A stretch of DNA of 64,000 nucleotides from Encephalitozoon hellem ATCC 50504 (Eukaryota; Microsporidia; Unikaryonidae): positions 173,617 to 237,616 of the forward strand of contig NC_018480.1 of assembly GCF_000277815.2 (NCBI RefSeq), written 5' to 3'. A model generated the notes under the pieces. It saw only the letters and a list, made by a program, of their open reading frames with translations, made no database searches and was not told where the DNA came from. Each line of letters opens with the position of its first letter. Positions within the stretch are counted from its first letter, which is position 1. Below, in pieces: positions 35,169-44,671 of the stretch. The translations under genes and the position numbers were made by a program.

Positions 35169-36605
35169 TTAATCTCTGATAGTAGATTCATTGGTGTCTT
35201 TAGCAGACAACTTGCCTTTTTTTACATTCTCCTGATTGATCTTCTTAGGCGAGGAAAAGACATTGAACAGTTTGCGACTCCAGAGTCCATATTTGATAAG
35301 AAACAAGAAGATACTAACGCTGGTGACGACGATGTTTGATATGAAAAACATTCTGAACGATTCTACTCTTCTGTTCATGATTTCTTCTGGGACTGATGTT
35401 TCATTACTTTTGAATACATATCGGAAGTAAAGGCTTGCCGCTACTGAGCCTATGGCTGTAAAGGTTCCGTTGTATATCATCTGGGACGTTGCCTTCAGAT
35501 GAGGAGGACACATTTTCTCAGCTAGCTGCACTCCTGATCCATGCGAGAGTCCAAAGTTTATTCCTTTAAGCACCTCGAATATACAACAGAAGACAAAAAC
35601 ATGGGGATTTGTACAAGGAAGAATAAGATACAATGCGAACCTGATTGCCTGAGATACCTGAGCCAGAAGCAAGGGCCAGAGTAGGCCTATTTTCCTGGAG
35701 ACTACATCAAAGTAAAACAGAATTCCCATTTCCAATGAAATTTCAAACACAGTGATCGTAGCAAATGGAAAGCTATTGAAGATCCACAGTCCGTTTCTTA
35801 GCCACATAGGCCACGATGTAGGCAATACGTATGGCTTAACGCCGAGCACATACTTGGTGTAAACAGGGAGATAGATGGTCATCGCAGCACGCGTAAATCC
35901 ATTCAGGAAAATTATAAATATAAAGAACAGATACTCCCTGTTTCCTACTAGTTCCTTCCATTCTGACGTGATGTTGTGGTCGGCAGTTTTACATCCATCA
36001 CCTTCATCTTTCAAAAAAATCATTACTAGGCATACACAGGCGATGGTCGTGGCGAGAGAGTAGTACTTGAGATTTGTAAAATCTATTGCATCTGTCCCTC
36101 TCCCTGTTTTCATTATTCCTTCAAGACTAAAGATACTGAGCAAGTACCCCACTGTTCCCCAAATTCTTTGCTTTCCATAGGCTCTAGAACCTACATCCGG
36201 GAACTTGGCCAAGTAGTCAAGGATAATCTTATCGAGCAACGCCATGATCGGTGTGTTGGTTCCTAAATATGCAAGCATATTCACCCAAAACATAAAGCGA
36301 ATGTTTCTTACGTACTTTTCTATATAGAATAGCTGAAAGAAGATGCAGGATAGGGATAGAAGACACACCATAAAAAGCCTTGGCCTTCCAAACCTGTCAT
36401 TCAATGTTGCAATGAGTATATTTGTAAAAAAGGTTACAAATAAAAGAAGGCCAACCGCGCTTAGCTCACTTTCCCCTATCCCAAACATTTCCTTGGCAAA
36501 CAGAGGCCTGAATTTGTGCAGTGTGTAATATTGCATGCTAATGGCAATGTACAGAATCTTTGGCACAAGTAGGAACTTCCTATTCAATTTCGAGAGAAAG
36601 TTCAT
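35169..36605 (-). CDS. MFS transporter, copy 2 of a tandem pair
   Basis: 478 aa. It aligns with the previous gene along its whole length: the NRKFL..PKILY start, YYTLH.FR, NDRFGRPRLF, SRAYGKQRIWGTVGYLLS, PCTNPHVFVFCC, CPPHLKATSQMIYNGTFTAIGS. The C-terminal tail differs and is Lys/Asn-rich. It lies upstream on the same strand, 190 bp away, so the pair arose by tandem duplication. Function as for copy 1; sequence divergence suggests different substrates or an old duplication. Confidence 0.75.
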   Translation of the reverse strand: MNFLSKLNRKFLLVPKILYIAISMQYYTLHKFRPLFAKEMFGIGESELSAVGLLLFVTFFTNILIATLNDRFGRPRLFMVCLLSLSCIFFQLFYIEKYVRNIRFMFWVNMLAYLGTNTPIMALLDKIILDYLAKFPDVGSRAYGKQRIWGTVGYLLSIFSLEGIMKTGRGTDAIDFTNLKYYSLATTIACVCLVMIFLKDEGDGCKTADHNITSEWKELVGNREYLFFIFIIFLNGFTRAAMTIYLPVYTKYVLGVKPYVLPTSWPMWLRNGLWIFNSFPFATITVFEISLEMGILFYFDVVSRKIGLLWPLLLAQVSQAIRFALYLILPCTNPHVFVFCCIFEVLKGINFGLSHGSGVQLAEKMCPPHLKATSQMIYNGTFTAIGSVAASLYFRYVFKSNETSVPEEIMNRRVESFRMFFISNIVVTSVSIFLFLIKYGLWSRKLFNVFSSPKKINQENVKKGKLSAKDTNESTIRD

Positions 36606-36786
36606 CTCAGAGGATAAAGGGTGTCCTTTATTTTTCGAGTCACCAATTTTAACAAATTTTTAATCAGACACTTGATTTAAATATTCATTTGTCAATAGCT
36701 TCTAGAGGCATGGCTCCTTTATGGCCATTGGTTATTTCTGCCTAGGGGCGGCTTAGAGACTTGAAAACCACAGCCCATAGACAGTG

Positions 36787-37383
36787 ATGCCGAAAAAGAT
36801 CAGAGCAGGCATAGTGAATGGAGTGCTAATTACCATAATTATTGTGCTTGGAGGAGTGATTGTATATCTTTCAAAACACTGTAGCTTCCTCAATGAAATC
36901 TATGAAGATACAAGAAGCATAATTCTAACGAACAAGAGGGATATTGACAAAAACATCTATGGAGACAAGATGAAAATCAGGATCTCTGACAGAAGCCTCT
37001 ATGGAGGGATGTGGAAGGGATTTGAAGAATTGAAGACGAATGTAGTCATAATAATTTCCCAGGATGAGGTTGTCAAGGTCTTTGACATTGTTTCTAAGGA
37101 GATGAAAGAGTATAATCATGATGAATATATAGAGCATATAAATAGAAAAGGCAGCTGTTTATCTTTCTTGAATAATTCCAGACATGGAATCCGGAATTTT
37201 CTGAAGGACACCTTCGAGGATGACGAGCGTGATATAATAGAAGATGCACCCATAGTTCATGGATGTTTAATACTCCCAAACACAGATGGAGGACTTAAGT
37301 TTATGTCTAAATCAAAAATAATGGATGTAGACTGTGGCTGGAATGACATCGTTGAATACATCTATCCTGACAAAGAAATGTGA
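36787..37383 (+). CDS. Single-pass membrane protein, unknown
   Basis: 198 aa from the ATG at 36787, which directly follows an in-frame GTG. One membrane helix near the N terminus (about 9-29, AGIVNGVLITIIIVLGGVIV), then a hydrophilic domain with mixed strands and helices (YGGMWKGFEELKTNVVIII, HGCLILPNTDGGLKFM). Three cysteines in the domain. No family recognised. Preceded by 181 bp shared with the divergent MFS gene. Confidence 0.55.
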   Translation: MPKKIRAGIVNGVLITIIIVLGGVIVYLSKHCSFLNEIYEDTRSIILTNKRDIDKNIYGDKMKIRISDRSLYGGMWKGFEELKTNVVIIISQDEVVKVFDIVSKEMKEYNHDEYIEHINRKGSCLSFLNNSRHGIRNFLKDTFEDDERDIIEDAPIVHGCLILPNTDGGLKFMSKSKIMDVDCGWNDIVEYIYPDKEM

Positions 37384-37480
37384 GTATGAAATAAATTATG
37401 AATACATGTGGCTTGTTAGTTTACTATAATTAGTGTATGTCTTTAAAGACCTCAATAAATAAAAATTACCTGGGAAGGGC

Positions 37481-40480
37481 ATGGAGAAAGCAGAAACAGG
37501 GCTAGATGTGGATCTCATGGAAAGGCTAAGCTCGAAAAACTGGAAAGACAGGCAGGAGGTGTACAGCGTGCTTGGATCTCTGTGGGGTGAGGGAAAGGCA
37601 GCTGAGCCCGAGGTTATCCAGAAGCTCCAAAGCGAAAGCAACATTCCCGCACTGGAGGCTGCTATAGATGCGCTTTTGAATGTGAATGGGCTTCGAGCCA
37701 ACGATATCAAAAAGATATTTGGAAATATTGGGAATCCAAAAACAAGTATTAGGACCAGGATTGATGCACTGATTGACAAGCTAGAAGACACCGAAGAGGT
37801 TTTGGAGGTTCTAGGCGAGCTTTTAGGTTCTAAGTCGCCTAAGAATGTAGTTGGAGCTCTGACGGCCATCTGTGGAATTGTCAAAAAAAGAGGGTGTGAT
37901 CTGAAGGGTATAGGAGGTAGGATCGAGGAGATAATGAGCCACGCTGACAAAAATGTTAGGAGCGAGGGATTTAAGTTGTGCGTAGAGCTTTATAAAAGGA
38001 ACGGGGAGTCTGTTTTGCCATATTTGAGTGGATTGAAGCCGATACAGCAAAAGGAATTGATGGAAGAATTTGAGAAATGCAATCCTGTTGTTGAAGAAGG
38101 GAGTGTAAAGGATCCAGAGTGCCTTCCGGGTGATTTTGTCAGAGAAGCGTCTGATGATAATTGGAAGGTTCGGTTGGAAGCCATGCGTAACATCAAGAGG
38201 ATTGCCAAAAATATTGAATGTAATAACGAGCTGAACAACCTTCTGTGCAGAAGAATAGGTGATGTTAATAATCAGGTATTTTACATGACTCTCGAGATTA
38301 TAAACGAGCTAAGGCCCAAGAGTTTAGATATCATAAAGGGTCTTGTTGAAAGGCTAAAAGAAAAGAAAGGCACTACCTCTGAGAAGATAAAAGAAACCCT
38401 TTTTTGCCTTGGAGTCAAGATAAATGGGAGCAATGCCGAATTTTTAGGTCATAAGAATCCCCAGGTAAGACTAAATATATTGGACTATTCATTGAGAGAT
38501 CTGCAGAACGACAAGGAATTCATCAGGATGATAGGAAATTGCATTCTCGATCCTGTAGGAGACGTTAGAAGCAAGGCAACGGATATAGTTACTGAGATCT
38601 GGAAGAAATATGGAAATGTATTTGATGGGGTTGTTAGTCCAAATGCTCTTACAAGGATCAAGAAGGTAATTGAGAAAACCGGCAAAAAAGAGGCTGTACC
38701 CAGTATACCTTCAGGATTAAAAAAGACGTCTGATAAGAAGGAAAAAACAGATGAGATCAGCACTAAGGAGAATAAAAGCCTGAAGGAGAAGAGCATTTCT
38801 CCGGCTCGCCAAAAAGACCATTCCAAGGATATAGGGCGACGGATTAAGGAAGATGACGGAGTGGGTAAGAGAAAGCATTCTCAGGCAAATGTTAGCATTC
38901 TCCTCAGCAACGTTAATAAGCAGAGGGTTAAGGGCAGTGCTTCTAGAGAGGAGGTTTTTACACCTCAATTTATCCAAATGATGGATAGTGGACCCTTCCA
39001 TCAGGTTTATGACTTGTTTGATAGTATAGACAAGACCATTGTTAGCGACTTCCTCATAGATTTCCTAGTCCAGTCAAATGCCTCGGAAGCATTCATCAAC
39101 TCCACCCTCTTATCATTCATATCAAACAAGTACATTTTGAAGGAATTTGAATGCAGAAAGCTTGTGGAGTATCTTCTATCTAACGGGATGGTTGAGGAGC
39201 TAGGAATGATGGATCGGGTTTACCCTGTGACAAAGCTGTTTTTAGTTTATCAAAAGATAGGAAGCAAAGAATCTAACGACGAAATATTGAAGCTAGTGAA
39301 GAAGTACAAAATGTTTAGAGGAGATAAGAAGCAATTTATTGAAGGAATCAAGAAAAGAGGGAAAGTGGAGGTTGAAGAAGTGATAAAGGGATGCCCAGAC
39401 TTCCTGAGTTTTGTGGATGAGCTTGAAGGGAGTTTCATGTCTATAGCAGAAGATGGATGTAGGAATGTAAAGATGGAGGATCCCAGAGAGGAGTTTGATG
39501 GATTTATTCCTAAAAAGACAGGAAATACAGAAATGATTGTGGACAGAGAAGAGATAGATATAGAAGCTCCATTTGTTCAAAATGATTCCTTTGTAGTCGG
39601 GGATGCAGACATCGAAGCTTCTTTTGAAGCATTGAGCATACACTCTGTCTCTGGAGTCTTTACTCCAAACTCAAAGAAAATCAGGAAGGAGGTGGTGCTT
39701 CCCGAGAAGAAAAAGAGAGAGATAAGTGGGCTAGAGCTTATTCTAGACCATCTTATTGACTCAAACCCCGGGGTTAGTGAGGTTGCCTTTAAAAGGCTTA
39801 TGAGCATTATAGACTCAGAAATTGAGTCTCTTCTGTCTTTCTCAAATTCAATAATCAGTTCGATTTCGATTCAGCTTTTTGATGTGCTTCATAATCCATC
39901 ATTTTCAGAGTTGATTCTCCAGGTTTTTTTCAGGTTGAGCCAAAATGGACTTTTCTGCAGCCAACTGAGAAAAGAAACCTTGTTGAGTGCAAATACAGAC
40001 CTTATAAAGATAATGAAAAGGCAAAGCTGCAAAAAAAACAACTTCCAAACATCTCCTCAAGGAACTTCTGTGCAAGACACTTCACTTATAGGCGAAATTC
40101 TAATCAACCTATGCTTAAACTCCAGGGCTAGCCTTATCTTAGAAGTATACTTAGAGATGCTGGTTTCTTCTAAGGAGGAGATTCTTCTGAAGCTTATATG
40201 GAGGCACTCCAAGGCACTAAAGATGGATGACCGCGAGGAGATGTCGAAGGTTCTTGATGTATTGATGCGCTTCTACGACAATAATTATAACTCCATTCTT
40301 TCCGAGGACAACGTCACCCTGAAAATACTACAACTCCATCTGAGAGAAATGGTTAAATTCTATAGAAAAGACATATATGGATTTGGGATTCGAGGTCTTG
40401 CCAAGATATTTGTCGGGTCTATGTTTGGAAACACAGAGTCCATACACCACCAAGAAACCAAGAAGATTGATACCAGCTAG
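37481..40480 (+). CDS. STU2: XMAP215/Stu2/Dis1 microtubule polymerase
   Basis: 999 aa. Two N-terminal TOG domains (about 10-225 and 232-420): TOG1 opens with LMERLSSKNWKDRQEVYSVL and TOG2 with FVREASDDNWKVRLEAMRNI, the intra-HEAT loop W-K-x-R that binds tubulin. A basic Lys/Ser-rich linker follows (about 400-490), then a long helical C-terminal half. Two TOG domains match the yeast-type protein. These proteins sit at microtubule plus ends and spindle poles. Convincing family member; the exact domain ends are approximate. Confidence 0.9.
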   Translation: MEKAETGLDVDLMERLSSKNWKDRQEVYSVLGSLWGEGKAAEPEVIQKLQSESNIPALEAAIDALLNVNGLRANDIKKIFGNIGNPKTSIRTRIDALIDKLEDTEEVLEVLGELLGSKSPKNVVGALTAICGIVKKRGCDLKGIGGRIEEIMSHADKNVRSEGFKLCVELYKRNGESVLPYLSGLKPIQQKELMEEFEKCNPVVEEGSVKDPECLPGDFVREASDDNWKVRLEAMRNIKRIAKNIECNNELNNLLCRRIGDVNNQVFYMTLEIINELRPKSLDIIKGLVERLKEKKGTTSEKIKETLFCLGVKINGSNAEFLGHKNPQVRLNILDYSLRDLQNDKEFIRMIGNCILDPVGDVRSKATDIVTEIWKKYGNVFDGVVSPNALTRIKKVIEKTGKKEAVPSIPSGLKKTSDKKEKTDEISTKENKSLKEKSISPARQKDHSKDIGRRIKEDDGVGKRKHSQANVSILLSNVNKQRVKGSASREEVFTPQFIQMMDSGPFHQVYDLFDSIDKTIVSDFLIDFLVQSNASEAFINSTLLSFISNKYILKEFECRKLVEYLLSNGMVEELGMMDRVYPVTKLFLVYQKIGSKESNDEILKLVKKYKMFRGDKKQFIEGIKKRGKVEVEEVIKGCPDFLSFVDELEGSFMSIAEDGCRNVKMEDPREEFDGFIPKKTGNTEMIVDREEIDIEAPFVQNDSFVVGDADIEASFEALSIHSVSGVFTPNSKKIRKEVVLPEKKKREISGLELILDHLIDSNPGVSEVAFKRLMSIIDSEIESLLSFSNSIISSISIQLFDVLHNPSFSELILQVFFRLSQNGLFCSQLRKETLLSANTDLIKIMKRQSCKKNNFQTSPQGTSVQDTSLIGEILINLCLNSRASLILEVYLEMLVSSKEEILLKLIWRHSKALKMDDREEMSKVLDVLMRFYDNNYNSILSEDNVTLKILQLHLREMVKFYRKDIYGFGIRGLAKIFVGSMFGNTESIHHQETKKIDTS

Positions 40481-40575
40481 ATATTGCCGTTAATAAACCC
40501 ATTTGTTCATGCATTCCATTAGATTTTCTTAAGATTCTGATCCGTAGATTTCTTCCCTTCGGGAGCCCATATTTA

Positions 40576-41385
40576 ATGAATAGGAGAAAGAGAGAAAGAA
40601 AGGAGTATTTGCTGCGGAAGGAAAGAGAAAGGCTTGACAAGGAAATGGAGGAAAAGAAGCAAAGATTGGGGATGGCACTAGAGACAAACACAAAGATACC
40701 ACATGAGATTAGAAAGGATGCAGCTGCATTGCTGGATGAAATAATTTATGAAGGAAAGATAGAGGAAGAATATAGATATCCAAAAGTAATGGTTACAACA
40801 TCCAGGAACCCAAGCTCGCAATTATTGCACTTCTCAAAGCAGCTGTCCCTGGTGCTTGATGGTGAAAACTTTATTCGGGGACAACTGCGTGAAGAAGAGA
40901 TAAGTGATGTAGCACATAAGCATGGCTACACATGCGTTATAATTGTCCACGAAAACAGGGGGAGGCCTGCATCGCTTGTTATATCCTACTTTCCATTCGG
41001 ACCTACTATGAAATTTACAATAATAGACCATTTTATAACAAGGAGAGCTTTTCCTCTTTCACCTAAGTCATACTTTGTATGCGACAACATGGAAGGCCCA
41101 ATTGGAAAAAAGATCAAGGAAAGGATGGCATTGTTATTTCCTCAATGTAGTGGGGCCAAAAGAATAGTTAGTCTGGTAAATAGAAACGATACCATTGCGT
41201 TCAGACATTATCTAATAGAGAGGGGAGACAAAACCACTTTGAATAAAAGTCTCGGGATGGACCTTAAGGCCTATGAGATAAGAAAGGGAACATTTGAAAT
41301 GGACGGGGAGTTTGAATGGGCTTATAAGCCTTACATGAATTCTAGGAGAACCCGGGAGGAAATAGGATGTACATCCAAGAGGTAA
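40576..41385 (+). CDS. IMP4: U3 snoRNP protein IMP4 (Brix domain)
   Basis: 269 aa, near normal length. A basic helical N terminus (RKRERKEYLLRKERERL) precedes the Brix domain (about 70-255), with MVTTSRNPSSQLLHF, VIIVHENRGRPASLVISYFPFGPT and the C-terminal FEMDGEFEWAYKPYMN, which are IMP4-specific. IMP4 joins U3 snoRNA to the 35S pre-rRNA for early 18S processing. A second Brix protein (RPF1) lies 3 kb away. U3 RNA itself was not found here. Confidence 0.95.
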   Translation: MNRRKRERKEYLLRKERERLDKEMEEKKQRLGMALETNTKIPHEIRKDAAALLDEIIYEGKIEEEYRYPKVMVTTSRNPSSQLLHFSKQLSLVLDGENFIRGQLREEEISDVAHKHGYTCVIIVHENRGRPASLVISYFPFGPTMKFTIIDHFITRRAFPLSPKSYFVCDNMEGPIGKKIKERMALLFPQCSGAKRIVSLVNRNDTIAFRHYLIERGDKTTLNKSLGMDLKAYEIRKGTFEMDGEFEWAYKPYMNSRRTREEIGCTSKR

Positions 41386-41453
41386 TTAAAGTCATAATTA
41401 TTTGTTGATTTGAGTACTTCACTTTTATAAATTTGCATTGTCTTGTACCCTAA

Positions 41454-42470
41454 ATGAGCAATGATTTTCTTCTCGGACAAATACTTAGAATTCCTCCAAT
41501 TACAAGATACATAGTTCTCCTTATATCAATAGTAGAACTACTTGTGTACATAGACGCTGTGTCCCCGTACAGCTTGTACTACTCGCCCTTGTTCCTTAAG
41601 AAGTTGGAGATATGGAGAGTATTCACGTCATTCCTTTACTTTGGAAGGCCAACGCTGGATATGTTTATGCACGTTGTTTTTCTATATCGCTATTCCAGGA
41701 TGCTCGAGGAAGGTTGTGCAAGCACCTCGGAGTACTTTTGGCTAATTTTTGTCATATCGTCTGCCCTTTTTGTTATATCAAACATCTACGGAATATCAGC
41801 ACTCGGAACATCATTTTCCTCAACCATAACATACATCTGGACAAAGAGAAATCCCAGGGCAATTGTCCAGATATTTGGGTTTATTTCGTTTCCTGCATTT
41901 TACCTCCCGTTCATTCTCCCCGGATTTATGTTGTTATCGAAAAGATCGATATCTATAGACGATGTACTGGGAATAGTTGTAGGGCACCTGTTTCACTATT
42001 TCAAAGATGTTTACCCTAGATGGGGACGAGATGTTTTAAAGACTCCATGCTGGGCCAAGAAGCTTTTCAATGAGCATCCTTCTGGCTGTTGCAAGTCTCA
42101 AAAGGGGATTACAATAGGAGAAGCAAGGAAAAAATACGAAAAAAGCATGGGAAGCTCCTTCAGAAGCAATGAGGATACTGAAATAAGCGCGGGGGCAGCA
42201 GATTCTAGGAATGACGAACATGTAAATACAGAAACCCCAATACGAAATTGTACAGATCCTTCAGGGGATTCACATAAGGTCTCTTCTTTGGGACCCACCT
42301 CTGTTTCCACGGCAGTGACCTCTTCAGGAATACCAGAAGGCAATTCTTTTGATGCTAATAATATTCTTTGTGATAAGGAGGTAGTAACAGAAAACGTTCT
42401 CGAGGCTCAGCAGTCCGACGAGGATTGGGATGAAAAATGGGGCGAAAGTGACAATGAAAGTATCGAATAA
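41454..42470 (+). CDS. DER1: Derlin (Der1-like ERAD protein)
   Basis: 338 aa. Residues about 10-205 form the rhomboid-like Derlin core with six membrane segments, the WR motif (LEIWRVFTSFLYFG) and the helix-6 block ending ITYIWTKRNPRAIVQIFGF. Catalytic rhomboid Ser/His are absent, as in all Derlins. The cytoplasmic tail is unusually long (about 130 residues), Ser/Thr-rich and ends very acidic (DEDWDEKWGESDNESIE). No SHP box for Cdc48 was found. Derlins export misfolded ER proteins for proteasomal breakdown. Confidence 0.92.
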   Translation: MSNDFLLGQILRIPPITRYIVLLISIVELLVYIDAVSPYSLYYSPLFLKKLEIWRVFTSFLYFGRPTLDMFMHVVFLYRYSRMLEEGCASTSEYFWLIFVISSALFVISNIYGISALGTSFSSTITYIWTKRNPRAIVQIFGFISFPAFYLPFILPGFMLLSKRSISIDDVLGIVVGHLFHYFKDVYPRWGRDVLKTPCWAKKLFNEHPSGCCKSQKGITIGEARKKYEKSMGSSFRSNEDTEISAGAADSRNDEHVNTETPIRNCTDPSGDSHKVSSLGPTSVSTAVTSSGIPEGNSFDANNILCDKEVVTENVLEAQQSDEDWDEKWGESDNESIE

Positions 42471-42559
42471 TTATCATGTAATTGTCCTCTGTAAGCCACA
42501 TGTACCCCCTAAAATGATTTACTGAAGGACTAAAACTATTACATTTTCGCTGAAATTCA

Positions 42560-44296
42560 TTAATAAATCTTTCTTGAAAGTTGATCTAGAGGAAGATGCA
42601 CAACAGGTCCATTGGTAGATCTTATAACGCCAAAGTCCCCATTAATTGCTATCAGAATTCCACATGTCCCTCTCTTTTCGCCATCGAGCACACAAACAAG
42701 GTCGTTCTTCTGAGGTTTCACAAAAGAAACATCCTCAGCAGAGAAGGTTTTATCTTTCGTTATAAACTGGTTATTCTTGCAATCTTCAAGAACTAGTTCC
42801 TTCCCAAAGACTTGGATCAGTGCACCTTTGTAAGGATTGTTTTCTTCGGCAATCCAGTCAATGCCAGTGTCTTCAAGAGAATACGCACCAGGGGTCTTGT
42901 ACCCCGGAGTCCTGTATCCTGGTGTTTTATATCCAGGCGTCTTGTAACCAGGGGTTCTAGAGCCTATAAATTCATTGTATCTTAGCTGTCTACTTGAAGC
43001 CTCTCTATAGGAAGTAGTTATATAATCTCTTTCCACAGTTACAAATTTCATGTTGGAGTTTAGCTGGATTCTACACATGTTCCTATCAACTTCCTTGACA
43101 ACACCATTGTGGCCTTTATATTCTCCAGATTGTATTTGTACCTCCTTATTAATTAGTGGATCTCTTCTAATTTTCTTTCGTTCATGTTTGCTAACCTTTT
43201 CGTCCTTGGCATTGGTTGCAACAGGCCCCTTCAAATCATCAATGCTGACCCTCAGCTCTTCAGTAAAGTCCCTTATAGCAATCACGCATTCCTTATTATC
43301 TGCTTTCACAACCACTCCATTTTCTCCTTTGTAAGATACAGTCTCACCTATGTCAAAATGTTTCATAAGTCCAGAACTCTGCACCTCAAACTTTCCATCC
43401 TTGCTTTCTATCACGGCAATGCTACCGTTGATGCTTTGAACAGTCCCTTTCATTCCTATAAGCTCTCCTTGGGTTACTCTAACCTTATCACCAGCAGATA
43501 TGGGGCAGACCTGCTGGAACTCTTCAAGTTCCTCAAAAGTTGGTTCTACATCAAAGTCCACACTGCTCCTTAGCACATCCTTTTCTAGGAATCCATCCAC
43601 ATATGTATCCCGCTTATATATATAGTACCCTCGCGACTTTATTACACTCCCGCTCTTGAAGTTCTCAGGGTTGAAAAGCTTCTTCTCTCCATCAATCCTG
43701 GGAACGGCTCTGATTCTTACCATCTCTTCGTCAAACTCGATTATCTTGACAAGATCGTTTTTGTATTTTCCCTTTCTTATCCTCCCCCACTCCCCACATA
43801 TCTTCTGCGAGTGGTATGTTATGGCCTCAATCATTTCCTTCTGAGGAACAACTGACACTCTATTTCTGCTAACTCCTCTAAGAGATTCTAAGGCATCAAT
43901 AACATGCTGCTTTTGAAAAGCCTCTACGTAGAGATATCCTTTCAGCCCATCCTTGCAAACTATGCTGAATACGTTTTTGGGATCATTTTCTATAATTTTC
44001 ATCAGAATCTCCCTTTCTGACCCCCTTTTAACCCTTACAATAAACAATCTTGGTGATGTGTTCCTAGGAACCAAGTTTGCTTGCTTGATTTCATGCTCGA
44101 TAGTCTCTTCTTCCTCCTCAACTTCCTCGTCCTCAGGGATGGATGCATACTTCTCTTCGAGTTCCTGTGTAAGCTTGACCCAGTCCCTACGGGGAACCAT
44201 CGGTTCCTGCACTTCATCCAAGTCTTCCTGGCTGATCTCTGAGTCCTCTTCAGATGCTTCGATACTTATGTATTTGCTTGTGGGCCTTCTTGCCAT
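42560..44296 (-). CDS. SPT5: Transcription elongation factor SPT5
   Basis: 578 aa from the ATG at 44296 (the TTG frame to 44347 is not used). An acidic N terminus (1-85), the NGN domain (about 82-170, RLFIVRVKRGSEREILMKII), and KOW motifs (GEWGRIRKGKYKNDLVKII; ISAGDKVRVTQGELIGMKGT; NKEVQIQSGEYKGHNGVV). A TPGY(K/R) repeat block (about 468-492) takes the place of the C-terminal phospho-repeats, followed by a final KOW-like region (to 578). With Spt4 it clamps Pol II. About half the size of yeast Spt5. Confidence 0.93.
   Translation of the reverse strand: MARRPTSKYISIEASEEDSEISQEDLDEVQEPMVPRRDWVKLTQELEEKYASIPEDEEVEEEEETIEHEIKQANLVPRNTSPRLFIVRVKRGSEREILMKIIENDPKNVFSIVCKDGLKGYLYVEAFQKQHVIDALESLRGVSRNRVSVVPQKEMIEAITYHSQKICGEWGRIRKGKYKNDLVKIIEFDEEMVRIRAVPRIDGEKKLFNPENFKSGSVIKSRGYYIYKRDTYVDGFLEKDVLRSSVDFDVEPTFEELEEFQQVCPISAGDKVRVTQGELIGMKGTVQSINGSIAVIESKDGKFEVQSSGLMKHFDIGETVSYKGENGVVVKADNKECVIAIRDFTEELRVSIDDLKGPVATNAKDEKVSKHERKKIRRDPLINKEVQIQSGEYKGHNGVVKEVDRNMCRIQLNSNMKFVTVERDYITTSYREASSRQLRYNEFIGSRTPGYKTPGYKTPGYRTPGYKTPGAYSLEDTGIDWIAEENNPYKGALIQVFGKELVLEDCKNNQFITKDKTFSAEDVSFVKPQKNDLVCVLDGEKRGTCGILIAINGDFGVIRSTNGPVVHLPLDQLSRKIY
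42885..42964 (-). repeat. TPGY(K/R) pentapeptide repeat block in SPT5
   Basis: Five consecutive pentapeptides of the form TPGY-K/R (the last ends TPGAY), encoded by a degenerate 15-bp unit. The T-P pairs resemble kinase sites of Spt5 C-terminal repeats in other eukaryotes, but here the block is internal rather than at the end. Confidence 0.75.
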
Positions 44297-44328
44297 TAAT
44301 AAGGGCTGCAACTTAAAACGATTAACTA

Positions 44329-44604
44329 ATGGAATCTTCAGCCCCAATGGAAGAGAAAAAGCTGAGGAAACTAGAAAAGGCAGTGAGGCTTAGAAACATC
44401 GATAAAATATTTCCACTTATAAAGAAGATATCACCGTCAGAAGCTGCAAGTGCAGAGAAGATCTTAACGGAGTTCTACAACCATGAAGTATCCGTGGCCA
44501 ATGCAGTCATTGAGCTAATCGCATACTCAAAAGTACACAAGTCCAAGATAAAACCCCCGTTCAAAGGTTGCTTTTGTTTTACAATTCCAGACCTAAAAAG
44601 ATGA
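44329..44604 (+). CDS. Small helical protein, unknown
   Basis: 91 aa. Strongly helical and basic (KKLRKLEKAVRLRNIDKIF, then EILTEFYNHEV-like segment), ending IPDLKR. The spacing of hydrophobic residues recalls a TFIIS N-terminal-type helical bundle, but the match is too weak to claim. A later Met (residue 7) is a possible start. Only 32 bp separate it from the divergent SPT5 start, and 67 bp from RPF1. Confidence 0.5.
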   Translation: MESSAPMEEKKLRKLEKAVRLRNIDKIFPLIKKISPSEAASAEKILTEFYNHEVSVANAVIELIAYSKVHKSKIKPPFKGCFCFTIPDLKR

Positions 44605-44671
44605 TATACTTCTAGCAATAAAGTTATACTTATTCTCTGTTAATTTTCAGATAAAAGACATCCCTAATAGA

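Noticed and set aside
44605..44671. TTTTCAG before RPF1 as an intron end
   Set aside because: No GTAAGT-type donor or branch site is present upstream in the right place.
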